From positions 1 through 64,000 of the forward strand of contig DXWV01000109.1 in assembly GCA_019416685.1 (NCBI GenBank): a DNA stretch of 64,000 nt. Reading direction: 5' to 3'. This document shows positions 17,134-24,265 of this stretch, in pieces; the first letter of the stretch is position 1; every line of letters begins with the position of its first letter. The notes under the pieces are model-generated. The model was not told the origin of the DNA, ran no database searches, and saw nothing but the letters and a program-made list of their open reading frames with translations. Origin of the DNA: Bacteroides sp. (GTDB lineage: Bacteria; Bacteroidota; Bacteroidia; Bacteroidales; Bacteroidaceae). The position numbers and the translations under genes were made by a program.

Positions 17134-18021
17134 ATGGAACTGACGCAGCTTAAATATTTTATCCGACTGGCAGAGATACTTAATTTTACCGAAGCTTCAA
17201 GACTACTGTTCATCACACAGAGTACGCTTTCACAAAGTATACGACAAACGGAAGGAGAACTGGGAATACAGCTTTTTGAACGTATTGGAAAGAAAGTCTA
17301 TTTAACGGATGCGGGACAGGCATTTCTACCTTTTGCCCGACAGGCTATCATTGAAACCGAAACAGGCATCCAAAAGCTTCGGGATATGCAACAGATTTAC
17401 AAAGGTGAACTTCGCATCGGAGTGATTTATAGCTTATGCCCTATGCTGGCAGAGAGTATTGTTCGTTTCTCAAAAGAGTATCCGGAGATAAAACTGATAC
17501 TTACACAATCTACTTCCATCAACGATGTGACTATCATGCTGCATGAGAATGAAGTTGATTTCGCTTTGGCATATAAACTTGATACATTCTCATCATCAAC
17601 AGAGGTGGTCGACTTATTTCCAGACCCTTTGTGTCTAATAGTCCATCAGCGTTCTCCATTAGCGGCACTAAAAAAAATTTCAATACAGGCTTTGACTCAT
17701 TATCCGCTTGCCCTATTAAAACCGGGGTCTTACACTCGAAAAATGATAGAGAAAATAGCGATGGAAAGTGGTATTTCTCTCCAGCCAATGGCAGAAATAA
17801 ACGATACCAACCTGTTGTTGCAAATGGTACATACAGGTGACTGGATAAGTATTTTGTCCCAACACAGCGTTGATAGCCATCCGGAGTTGAGAGCAGTTCC
17901 TCTAAAGGAAAAAGGAGGGAACATGCAAGTATCTTTACTTCAATTGAAAGGAAGATACAAAAAAATAGTTGCACAGAGATTTATTGAAATCATTCAAGAT
18001 ACGACTTCACATAAGATTTAG
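17134..18021 (+). CDS. LysR-family transcriptional regulator
   Basis: A 295-residue LysR-type regulator with an N-terminal winged helix-turn-helix (MELTQLKYFIRLAEILNFTE, with TQSTLSQSIRQTEGELGIQL as the recognition region, about 1-60), a linker helix and a periplasmic-binding-protein-like effector domain (about 90-290). LysR regulators usually control the divergent neighbour, which here is pckA, so control of PEPCK or central carbon flux is a reasonable inference. The effector is unknown. The ORF is intact and of family length. Confidence 0.9.
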   Translation: MELTQLKYFIRLAEILNFTEASRLLFITQSTLSQSIRQTEGELGIQLFERIGKKVYLTDAGQAFLPFARQAIIETETGIQKLRDMQQIYKGELRIGVIYSLCPMLAESIVRFSKEYPEIKLILTQSTSINDVTIMLHENEVDFALAYKLDTFSSSTEVVDLFPDPLCLIVHQRSPLAALKKISIQALTHYPLALLKPGSYTRKMIEKIAMESGISLQPMAEINDTNLLLQMVHTGDWISILSQHSVDSHPELRAVPLKEKGGNMQVSLLQLKGRYKKIVAQRFIEIIQDTTSHKI

Positions 18022-18407
18022 AAGATTCGCGTAGTTTAAAAAGAATGTATACTTTTGAACCCAGGATATAAGCAGACAGGCACTGGACAGAAGTGGACAT
18101 TTTTAGGACTAAAATGTGACATGTACAAGGCCTATAACTCCAAAAACATTGATTTATAGGAGAATATACCGCAAGGTTCATGAACCAAGCGGATCACAGA
18201 AAACAAAAGAAAAATCCCCCCCTGATAATCAAGCATTATCGTTTTTTTTCCAGCAAGTAGCAGAAAATAGCCGTTTCAAACATATTATCGGTGGATAAAT
18301 CGTGGAACTAAATTTTAATTCAAAAAGTCCCATTAAAAGAAGATCAATTATCACATACTACCCTTAAACAATTTACAGAAAAATATATTAATTCCCATTT
18401 CTAATCA
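18022..18407. other. Intergenic gap with a second att-like scar
   Basis: No supported gene in 385 bp. AGCGGATCACAGAAAA at about 18188-18203 closely resembles GGCGGATCACTGAAAG at 14797-14812. It is followed by a hairpin GATAAT/ATTATC (18224-18240) with a run of eight T, i.e. the same order of tRNA-tail-like sequence plus terminator as at the right end of the integrated element. The hairpin can also terminate LysR transcription. Confidence 0.4.
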
Positions 18408-19175
18408 TCATAAGTTATCTTTAAGAAAGCCACACGGAACAGATATAACTTTCATCTTCTCAATAATACTATCTATTAGCCCGATGAAATGCTCTTCATC
18501 TTGATAAACAGAAACAATGAAACGTCCTCCCTCATCAATGCTTTTGTAGCCAATCTGCTTATACCATTCTATTTTATCGGTCATCTTTTCACTGTATTCC
18601 AGATCATCTGTCATGCCAAAATGTTCCCAATGAAAAACAGTCCGAGTTTCTTTATTATATACGGTAAAATCAGGATATCGTTCCTTACCAGCAGCAACTA
18701 AAAGACGTTCATAATAAACATCAAATATTTCTACTGCCAATAACCGGTTCATTATATTGAGTTCTTGCATAGACCGGACCATGGTTCCATTAGCCGCCCG
18801 ATATTTTTTATTTCCTTTAAAGAACTTACTTTTATCCGGATGTGAACTTGCAATATTCTTATTTTCTGACGTCGTTTTTTTCGAGAAAACTCTTAATGGA
18901 GGAAAGAAATACCATTGATAAAGACTTTTATTAGAGGTATCAACTTTCACATTTTTGATAATTTGAGTTAATACTCCCTGATCATGCATTCTACGCATAA
19001 AACGATTAAACTCTTTAGCTGATACGAAATGTTGTCTAAAATCACCTTTATGTTTTAAAAACTCATATATATCTGTACTTCTTACTGTTTTCGTATTAAC
19101 CGTCATAGCAAAATATTCTCCAATGTACTTGTTAATGGTCATTAGTAAACTATATTCTTTCGGAAGTGATTCCAT
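18408..19175 (-). CDS. PD-(D/E)XK-like nuclease domain protein
   Basis: A 255-residue protein (from the ATG; an upstream TTG would add two residues). The C-terminal half carries a typical restriction-endonuclease-like order: an RSMQELNIMN helix with an acidic residue, then YPDFTVY and VFHWEHFGM (strands with D and E-x-H), then a K-rich helix DKIEWYKQIGY. The same arrangement occurs in small nucleases and in nuclease domains linked to UvrD-type helicases. The N-terminus is probably a winged-helix region. It is a monocistronic gene beside an att-like scar, which suggests acquisition by transfer. The DNA target and role are unknown. Confidence 0.6.
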   Translation of the reverse strand: MESLPKEYSLLMTINKYIGEYFAMTVNTKTVRSTDIYEFLKHKGDFRQHFVSAKEFNRFMRRMHDQGVLTQIIKNVKVDTSNKSLYQWYFFPPLRVFSKKTTSENKNIASSHPDKSKFFKGNKKYRAANGTMVRSMQELNIMNRLLAVEIFDVYYERLLVAAGKERYPDFTVYNKETRTVFHWEHFGMTDDLEYSEKMTDKIEWYKQIGYKSIDEGGRFIVSVYQDEEHFIGLIDSIIEKMKVISVPCGFLKDNL

Positions 19176-19589
19176 TTTCAATAGATTAAGTTTTATATTT
19201 TAATTATCGATATCTATAAATTCGATCTTTACTTGTTACGCGGTTTTCCATACAAATTCATATCAAGAATATCATCCTATTTATCATTTAATCTCTTTTC
19301 TGAATCTAAATAATCTTTTCTCTGATTTTTCAACTCAACTTACAAATATATCTATAAAAAAAGATTCAAGAAATATTTTCCTATTTTTTTTAAACAGTAT
19401 ATCTTCAAAATAATTACTTCCCCTCTCTATGAAATGAAAAATTCTTCTCAGACCTCCATTATAATACTATAATAGTGAAGGTATATTATAATTTATGCGC
19501 TTTCAGATTGGATAAATCTGAACTTAAAATCCCAGACTTATCCGATCTGAAAATCAACCATTGAATATACCAATCCAGATTTCTTTTAA
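19176..19589. other. Intergenic region with a 20-bp inverted repeat
   Basis: About 410 bp of very A+T-rich DNA without a gene. It holds the upstream region of the nuclease gene and the hairpin at 19501-19553. Confidence 0.6.
19501..19553 (-). terminator. Long stem-loop downstream of the flavodoxin-type gene
   Basis: TTTCAGATTGGATAAATCTG pairs with CAGACTTATCCGATCTGAAA at 18 of 20 positions around a 12-nt loop. It begins about 36 bases after the stop codon of the minus-strand reductase gene. No T-run follows on that strand, so it may protect the mRNA end rather than act as an intrinsic terminator. Confidence 0.55.
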
Positions 19590-20204
19590 TCAACGAATAA
19601 AATTAGTTCGAATAGTGGATTCAATTTCGGGATACTTTTTTTCTTTAGCAATGTTTTTCAATAACCATGCCATATTTCTGCCCAACATTCGCATTGTCTG
19701 TAACCCTTCCGCATCTTGCAAAGCATCTCCAGGCAACATCCCATGCACAATATTCCAGTATTGGGAAGAAACAACAGGCATGTGATTAATTGTAAAATAT
19801 TTATTCAGCCGATCAAGAGTTGCACTAGCTCCTCCCCTTCTGCAAACAGTTACTGCTGCTGCAGGCTTATATTTAATCAAATCCGAACTTGAATAAAAGA
19901 CTCGGTCAAGCAGAGCACATAGTGAACCATTAGGTCCCGCATAATAAGTTGGTGAACCTACTATTAATCCGTCAATTCCATCTTCCAGTTGTTTTCTGAT
20001 TCTATTATACAATTCATCTTGAAAAACACATCGTCCCAGCTCTCTGCAACGATTACAAGCGATACAACCTTGTATGGGCTTCACCCCAATTGAAAGAATT
20101 TCTGTTTCCACTCCATTCTCATTTAAAGTTTTAGCCACTTCTGACAAAACAATATGGGTATTCCCGCCCTTTCGCGGACTACCATTTATCAATAATACAG
20201 TCAT
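19590..20204 (-). CDS. Flavodoxin-fold NAD(P)H-dependent oxidoreductase
   Basis: A 204-residue protein from the ATG (a TTG two codons upstream is possible). It opens TVLLINGSPRKGGNT, the FMN-phosphate loop of the flavodoxin_2/NADPH-dependent FMN reductase family, followed by CIACNRCRELGRC near residues 47-59 and the second FMN-binding segment GSPTYYAGPNGSLCALLDR. The CxxC..C cluster is typical of the iron-sulfur-flavoprotein/WrbA-like branch. It likely reduces quinones or other electrophiles, or handles redox stress. It is monocistronic. Confidence 0.85.
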   Translation of the reverse strand: MTVLLINGSPRKGGNTHIVLSEVAKTLNENGVETEILSIGVKPIQGCIACNRCRELGRCVFQDELYNRIRKQLEDGIDGLIVGSPTYYAGPNGSLCALLDRVFYSSSDLIKYKPAAAVTVCRRGGASATLDRLNKYFTINHMPVVSSQYWNIVHGMLPGDALQDAEGLQTMRMLGRNMAWLLKNIAKEKKYPEIESTIRTNFIR

Positions 20205-20482
20205 ATTCAAATCATTTTATTAATGGATTTTTTCTATTATATAATACTAAAACAATGCAAAGTTACAATTGTCGTAAGATCAATAAATATACTGATTACA
20301 GATTAAAATACCTTTTTTACTGAATCTGATAAATATAATTGCAAATCACCAGTTAATATTGAAAAATCAACAAAAAGCCACATATACACTAAATAACAAA
20401 CCTTACCAAAGTAAATTGATGAAAAAAGAATTACCAAAATAGGAATCATATTCAGAGTAATAACTCCCGGATGCTGTATAAT

Positions 20483-20944
20483 CTAATAGCGAGGTAAGCC
20501 TTTTACTTCATTGTAATATTCCTCCACCCCGATCTCTTGCATTCGTTTGTTTATAGCTACAAATCTCTTATATAAGTGTTCGTCAAATCCAGTATTATCA
20601 CAAGGAAATTGTTTACATTGAAAACAAAAATCCACTTGTTTCTCTTCACTACATACACGTACATTACAGTTTTTAAACAGCTTGCATTTTTCCTTTCTAC
20701 ACCCCTGGCAGGAAGCTACTGACAAATAATTCAAGAATTCCTTAAAGTCCGGGTACTTTGAAAAGACCGGCTCTCCAAGCATTTCTACAAAGCGTTGTGC
20801 ATATACATCAAAATTCCCCAGTGCTTGCTTTAATCGGTTACTGAAATGATGAATATCTCCATCTGTAAAAGCAAAACACATTCCACAATGTAACCCACAA
20901 GGGGCAATACGTTCTTTAATAAAATCGTTATCAAGACTTGTCAT
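20483..20944 (-). CDS. DUF3795 domain protein, cysteine-rich
   Basis: A 153-residue protein with the DUF3795 pattern: APCGLHCGMC at residues 14-23, then CQGCRKEKCKLFKNCNVRVC and FCFQCKQFPC. The many paired cysteines suggest metal or iron-sulfur binding. Function is unknown. It lies 52 bp downstream of the AraC-type gene on the same strand and is probably co-transcribed with it. It may be controlled by, or report to, that regulator. Confidence 0.85.
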   Translation of the reverse strand: MTSLDNDFIKERIAPCGLHCGMCFAFTDGDIHHFSNRLKQALGNFDVYAQRFVEMLGEPVFSKYPDFKEFLNYLSVASCQGCRKEKCKLFKNCNVRVCSEEKQVDFCFQCKQFPCDNTGFDEHLYKRFVAINKRMQEIGVEEYYNEVKGLPRY

Positions 20945-20996
20945 GACTCATTGTTTTACAATCAATTACAGCTATATTTTCTTTTAAATAATCAAT

Positions 20997-22004
20997 CTAA
21001 TAATTCTCTTTATATACAGATGGCTGCACTCCAAAATGTTTTTTAAAGAATTTATTAAATGCACTTTGACTCTCAAAACCAAGAAGAAATCCAATTTCCG
21101 GTAGGGAGATTTTTTCTTTCAAATATTTTAAAGATAATTCCATACGTAAATCATCAAGAATCTTTTGATACGAAGTACCCTCCGTCTTTAGCTTTCTCTG
21201 AATATTACGTTCACTCATATTAAATCTTTCTGCAACATATTTCAAAGATAAATCATCATTTAAAAGACTATGCATAAGATACCTGCGAACCGTTTGAGAC
21301 AAGTCATGATTCTGTGCTGTTTCCTGTATTTGTATCTCGTTCATATAATCTTCAAAAATCACAAGCATCTCTTTATTTCCCGTTACGATTGGTAAATCCA
21401 ATACCGTCTTATCAAAAACAAGAATCAACCGATCATGATTAAATATCACAGGACATCCCAGATACTCTTCAAGTTTATCCCTCCTCCCCTCTTCCTTATA
21501 CATAGAGTACACAAGAATAGGGTACAGAAACCGCCCTGTAAAACTATAAGCATATTGAAGAAAAAAGCCACATTGCATTTCAATCCACTGTCTGGAAGCT
21601 ATCGGATACAATCGTTCGAACTGAGGTTCTATCGATATTTCAAGAAAAAAATTAATATCATCCTCTTTCGTCACAAATGTATATATGTCATTTATTGCCG
21701 GGTCGAATGGTGCATCATTCTCAAAAATATCACGCACCGTTTTACTTTGATTGAAAATATTAAAGAAACTTCCGGTCAAAACAAACGGTAACAAGAATCC
21801 CGTTTCCAAACCGATTCTGGAGTTACCCGTCTTTTTAACAATATATTCCAGATATAACCCCAGTATATTGGCATCAATTTTGACTGTCGGATTTTGTAAT
21901 ATCGCATAATCATACTTCAATTCCACCAGAACTTCAGACAATTCGGCATGCGTAGTTCTAAAATGCTTTAAAAGCATATTTAATAATCCGGCTGTAATAA
22001 ACAT
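20997..22004 (-). CDS. AraC-family transcriptional regulator
   Basis: A 335-residue regulator from the ATG (a TTG seven codons earlier is possible). The N-terminal 220 residues resemble the arabinose-binding-like domain of OruR/ArgR-type AraC proteins. The C-terminus holds two helix-turn-helix units, LSLKYVAERFNMSERNIQRK and LPEIGFLLGFESQSAFNKFF, ending with the usual HFGVQPSVYKENY. It precedes the DUF3795 gene in the same direction. Confidence 0.9.
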   Translation of the reverse strand: MFITAGLLNMLLKHFRTTHAELSEVLVELKYDYAILQNPTVKIDANILGLYLEYIVKKTGNSRIGLETGFLLPFVLTGSFFNIFNQSKTVRDIFENDAPFDPAINDIYTFVTKEDDINFFLEISIEPQFERLYPIASRQWIEMQCGFFLQYAYSFTGRFLYPILVYSMYKEEGRRDKLEEYLGCPVIFNHDRLILVFDKTVLDLPIVTGNKEMLVIFEDYMNEIQIQETAQNHDLSQTVRRYLMHSLLNDDLSLKYVAERFNMSERNIQRKLKTEGTSYQKILDDLRMELSLKYLKEKISLPEIGFLLGFESQSAFNKFFKKHFGVQPSVYKENY

Positions 22005-22406
22005 ACATTTGTCGCTTTTGGACAAATATATGGCTTTATTTTCAATACGACAAAAGAATACCTGACTTATCTTTGCATTCCCAATAGCAGAACTAATTTG
22101 ATATGATAAAAACCATTAGGTATTATGACTATTATATGGGCATTAGTCGCTTATATTATACATTTTGTCATAAGTAACAAGGTAGTTCGTCAAATAATCT
22201 CTCACAGCAGAGTTATTTGGCTTATCTTTACACCTAAAACAGTAACCATTATCATCAAACTAATATATTATTCTACCTATGCCTATAGAAAATGTGATTC
22301 AGCAGAAATTAAAATTATTAGGTGCAGAATTCATCCGCTTTGTCAACATCATTGTATGAAATGTTTAGTAATCTGCCCATGGACTAAATCAGCTAAAAAA
22401 ATAAAT

Positions 22407-22625
22407 ATGCAAAATCAAATTTTTATATTCCGAACATCAATAAAAAACAAACAGGATATAAAGCGTATCAAAACCCTTTTTACCCAATATCCTACTATTC
22501 ATAAATGGAACGTAGATTTAGAAGACTGGGAAAAAATACTAAGGATAGAATGTTTGGAGATAACTCCAATTGATGTGCTGAATGCATTGCAAACAATCAA
22601 TATCTATGCAGAAGAATTAGAGTAA
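22407..22625 (+). CDS. Small HMA-like fold protein without metal cysteines
   Basis: I chose the ATG at 22407 (72 residues) rather than the earlier frame, because the upstream codons look non-coding. The product (MQNQIFIFRTSIKNKQDIKR, then LFTQYPTIHKWNVDLEDWEKILRIE and DVLNALQTINIYAEELE) has the beta-alpha-beta-beta-alpha-beta layout of heavy-metal-associated (copper chaperone) domains but lacks the CxxC metal site. Such cysteine-free proteins are common in Bacteroidetes and have no known function. It lies 53 bp ahead of the DUF2867 gene and probably shares its transcript. Confidence 0.6.
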   Translation: MQNQIFIFRTSIKNKQDIKRIKTLFTQYPTIHKWNVDLEDWEKILRIECLEITPIDVLNALQTINIYAEELE

Positions 22626-22678
22626 CTCTCATTAAAACCAAAATTCAGCCGTTGTATCAACATAAAATTAAAGAGAAG

Positions 22679-23203
22679 ATGAAAGAAGAATCATTACTAC
22701 ATTTCGATAATTCGGACTATGACTACATTGATAGTTATGAATATACAATCATAGATAAGAAAAACAGGATCGATATCCCTGAAATAGTAAAGGCATTTGC
22801 CAAGCCTGGTCCAAAATGGTTTGAAGGACTATTTGCCCTAAGAAATAAAATAGCATCACTCTTTAAACTAAAAACGCCTGCTATGGTTATAAAAAAAGAA
22901 GACAACGATAGTAACAAATATGAAGTAGGAACACAGGCCGGAATATTCAAAGTATATGGTAAAAGAGCAACAGAAATTATCCTTGGCGAAGATGATAAAC
23001 ATTTGGACCTAAGAATTTCACTACTTCTGAAACAAAGCAAATACAATGAAAACGAAAAAAAGATCACAGTAACAACCATCGTCAAGTTGAATAATAAATT
23101 AGGGAAATATTACTTTTTCATAATAAAACCATTTCACCAGACTATTGTTCCATTGATCTTAAAACGTAACTTTAAACAACTGGAATCGGAAATCAATGCA
23201 TAA
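22679..23203 (+). CDS. DUF2867 family protein
   Basis: 174 residues from the ATG preceded by AAGAGAAG; a TTG nine codons upstream is also possible. The segment FAKPGPKWFEGLFALRNKI and the following lipid-binding-like beta strands match DUF2867, a family of unknown function with a SRPBCC/START-like fold. No signal peptide is seen. A hairpin terminator follows. Confidence 0.7.
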   Translation: MKEESLLHFDNSDYDYIDSYEYTIIDKKNRIDIPEIVKAFAKPGPKWFEGLFALRNKIASLFKLKTPAMVIKKEDNDSNKYEVGTQAGIFKVYGKRATEIILGEDDKHLDLRISLLLKQSKYNENEKKITVTTIVKLNNKLGKYYFFIIKPFHQTIVPLILKRNFKQLESEINA

Positions 23204-23214
23204 AGTAATCAATA

Positions 23215-23249
23215 AATACACTGTCTACGGATATGATAGATAGTGTATT
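23215..23249. terminator. Bidirectional terminator between convergent genes
   Basis: AATACACTGTCT pairs with AGATAGTGTATT (one G-T wobble) around an 11-nt loop; CTATTTTAAA follows. It serves the DUF2867 gene (plus) and the zinc-ribbon gene (minus), whose stops are about 12-15 bases away on each side. Confidence 0.7.
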
Positions 23250-23263
23250 CTATTTTAAATAGT

Positions 23264-23533
23264 TTATTGTTTCCACCTTTTCAATTCAGGGAAAAAAGTC
23301 TTCATTTTATTGAGTGCCTCCTGTTCATCAAAACCAGAATCATTTGCAAACAATTCTCTCAGATGTTTTAAGCTGACTTCAATCATCTCCTCCATAGTGA
23401 TATTCTGAGTAAAACCACCATCCTTGAAACAATAGATGCAATACTCATACATGGGAGAACCATCTTTGTTTGTTGCAATATCTTCTTTTCTTGTCAATGG
23501 CATACCACAACTTTGGCAATATTTTTCTTCCAT
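23264..23533 (-). CDS. Putative zinc-ribbon protein (zf-ribbon_2 type)
   Basis: An 89-residue protein with an N-terminal zinc ribbon: CQSCGMPL at residues 6-13 and YCIYCFKDGGF at about 31-41, then a helical tail with EALNKMKTFFPELKRW. This matches the small 'putative zinc ribbon' family found with transcription regulators or alone. Function is unknown. It is monocistronic. Confidence 0.85.
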   Translation of the reverse strand: MEEKYCQSCGMPLTRKEDIATNKDGSPMYEYCIYCFKDGGFTQNITMEEMIEVSLKHLRELFANDSGFDEQEALNKMKTFFPELKRWKQ

Positions 23534-23800
23534 AATGGTTCTTTTTTATAAGTAAATTTTAGATTTATGTTTTATCACTGATATATAGCGTTTTACAAAT
23601 ATAGCCATTTTCCTGCAAAAGAAGTTATATTCATCTAAAACCTTTGCTTTTATACACTACAAACTCGGATCATAACCAAAGTATTTGATTATAGTTCTAT
23701 AACAAGTCCATCATCACATAACAGCCTTTTTATTACAAAGCAAACAATCTACTACTCTATTATCTCTGATTTCTGTCACATTTTATAAACATCTTATTCA

Positions 23801-23878
23801 TTGATCGTAGAGTTTCACCTCGTTCCTCTACGATCAATAGGTTGAAACTCTACGACAATCAACCCAATTATCGTAGAG
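23801..23878. repeat. Nested palindromes built from CTCTACGA / TCGTAGAG
   Basis: TTGATCGTAGAG (23801-23812) is inverted perfectly at 23826-23837. TCGTAGAGTTTC (23805-23816) is inverted perfectly at 23844-23855. A fourth copy of TCGTAGAG is at 23871-23878. The segment can fold into two mutually exclusive hairpins. It lies in the 730-bp gap between the zinc-ribbon gene and the TonB receptor, about 390 bp beyond the receptor stop codon. Confidence 0.6.
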
Positions 23879-24149
23879 AAAAAGGCGAGATATATAATCG
23901 TTTAATAATCAAGCCATTAACAAACCATACAAATATATCATTTTTTTACCCTACATACATCAATCCTTACCGCTTCCACTCTTTCAAAATAGTTTACAAC
24001 AAGTAAATAAAAAATTACCTGCCAGTGATAAATCTGATTAAAAGCTACCAGATACAAGTATAGATCGGGATATCCGTTTGACATTAACATTGTTAACGGG
24101 AAATTATATCTATATATCTTCTGACTGTAAGAATACGTACTTTTATACC

Positions 24150-24215
24150 ACAAAACTACGTACTCTTTGTATATAAAACTACCTAATTAACACACTATTA
24201 AATACGTAGTTTTGT
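24150..24215. repeat. 13-bp perfect inverted repeat downstream of the TonB receptor gene
   Basis: ACAAAACTACGTA (24150-24162) and TACGTAGTTTTGT (24203-24215) are exact inverted copies 40 bp apart, in very A+T-rich DNA. Related TACGTACTTTTATACC and ATATAAAACTACC tracts lie around them. It may be a small insertion remnant or an operator; nothing decides between them. The rest of the 23534-24265 gap has no gene that I can support. Confidence 0.5.
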
Positions 24216-24265
24216 ACATAAAGATATGGATAGTTATAACTCCCTGAAGCAGAAGTAGTCCAGAC

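Noticed and set aside
18022..18200. Complete tRNA gene
   Set aside because: The T-arm and acceptor strands do not pair with any 5' half; only a tail-like fragment is visible. I found no intact tRNA or rRNA gene in the window.
18116..18298. 60-codon plus-strand frame
   Set aside because: It runs through the att-like scar and terminator hairpin; no motif or supporting context.
22125..22406. N-terminal extension of the small HMA-like protein
   Set aside because: The extra 94 codons look like chance translation, and an ATG at 22407 gives a complete small domain.
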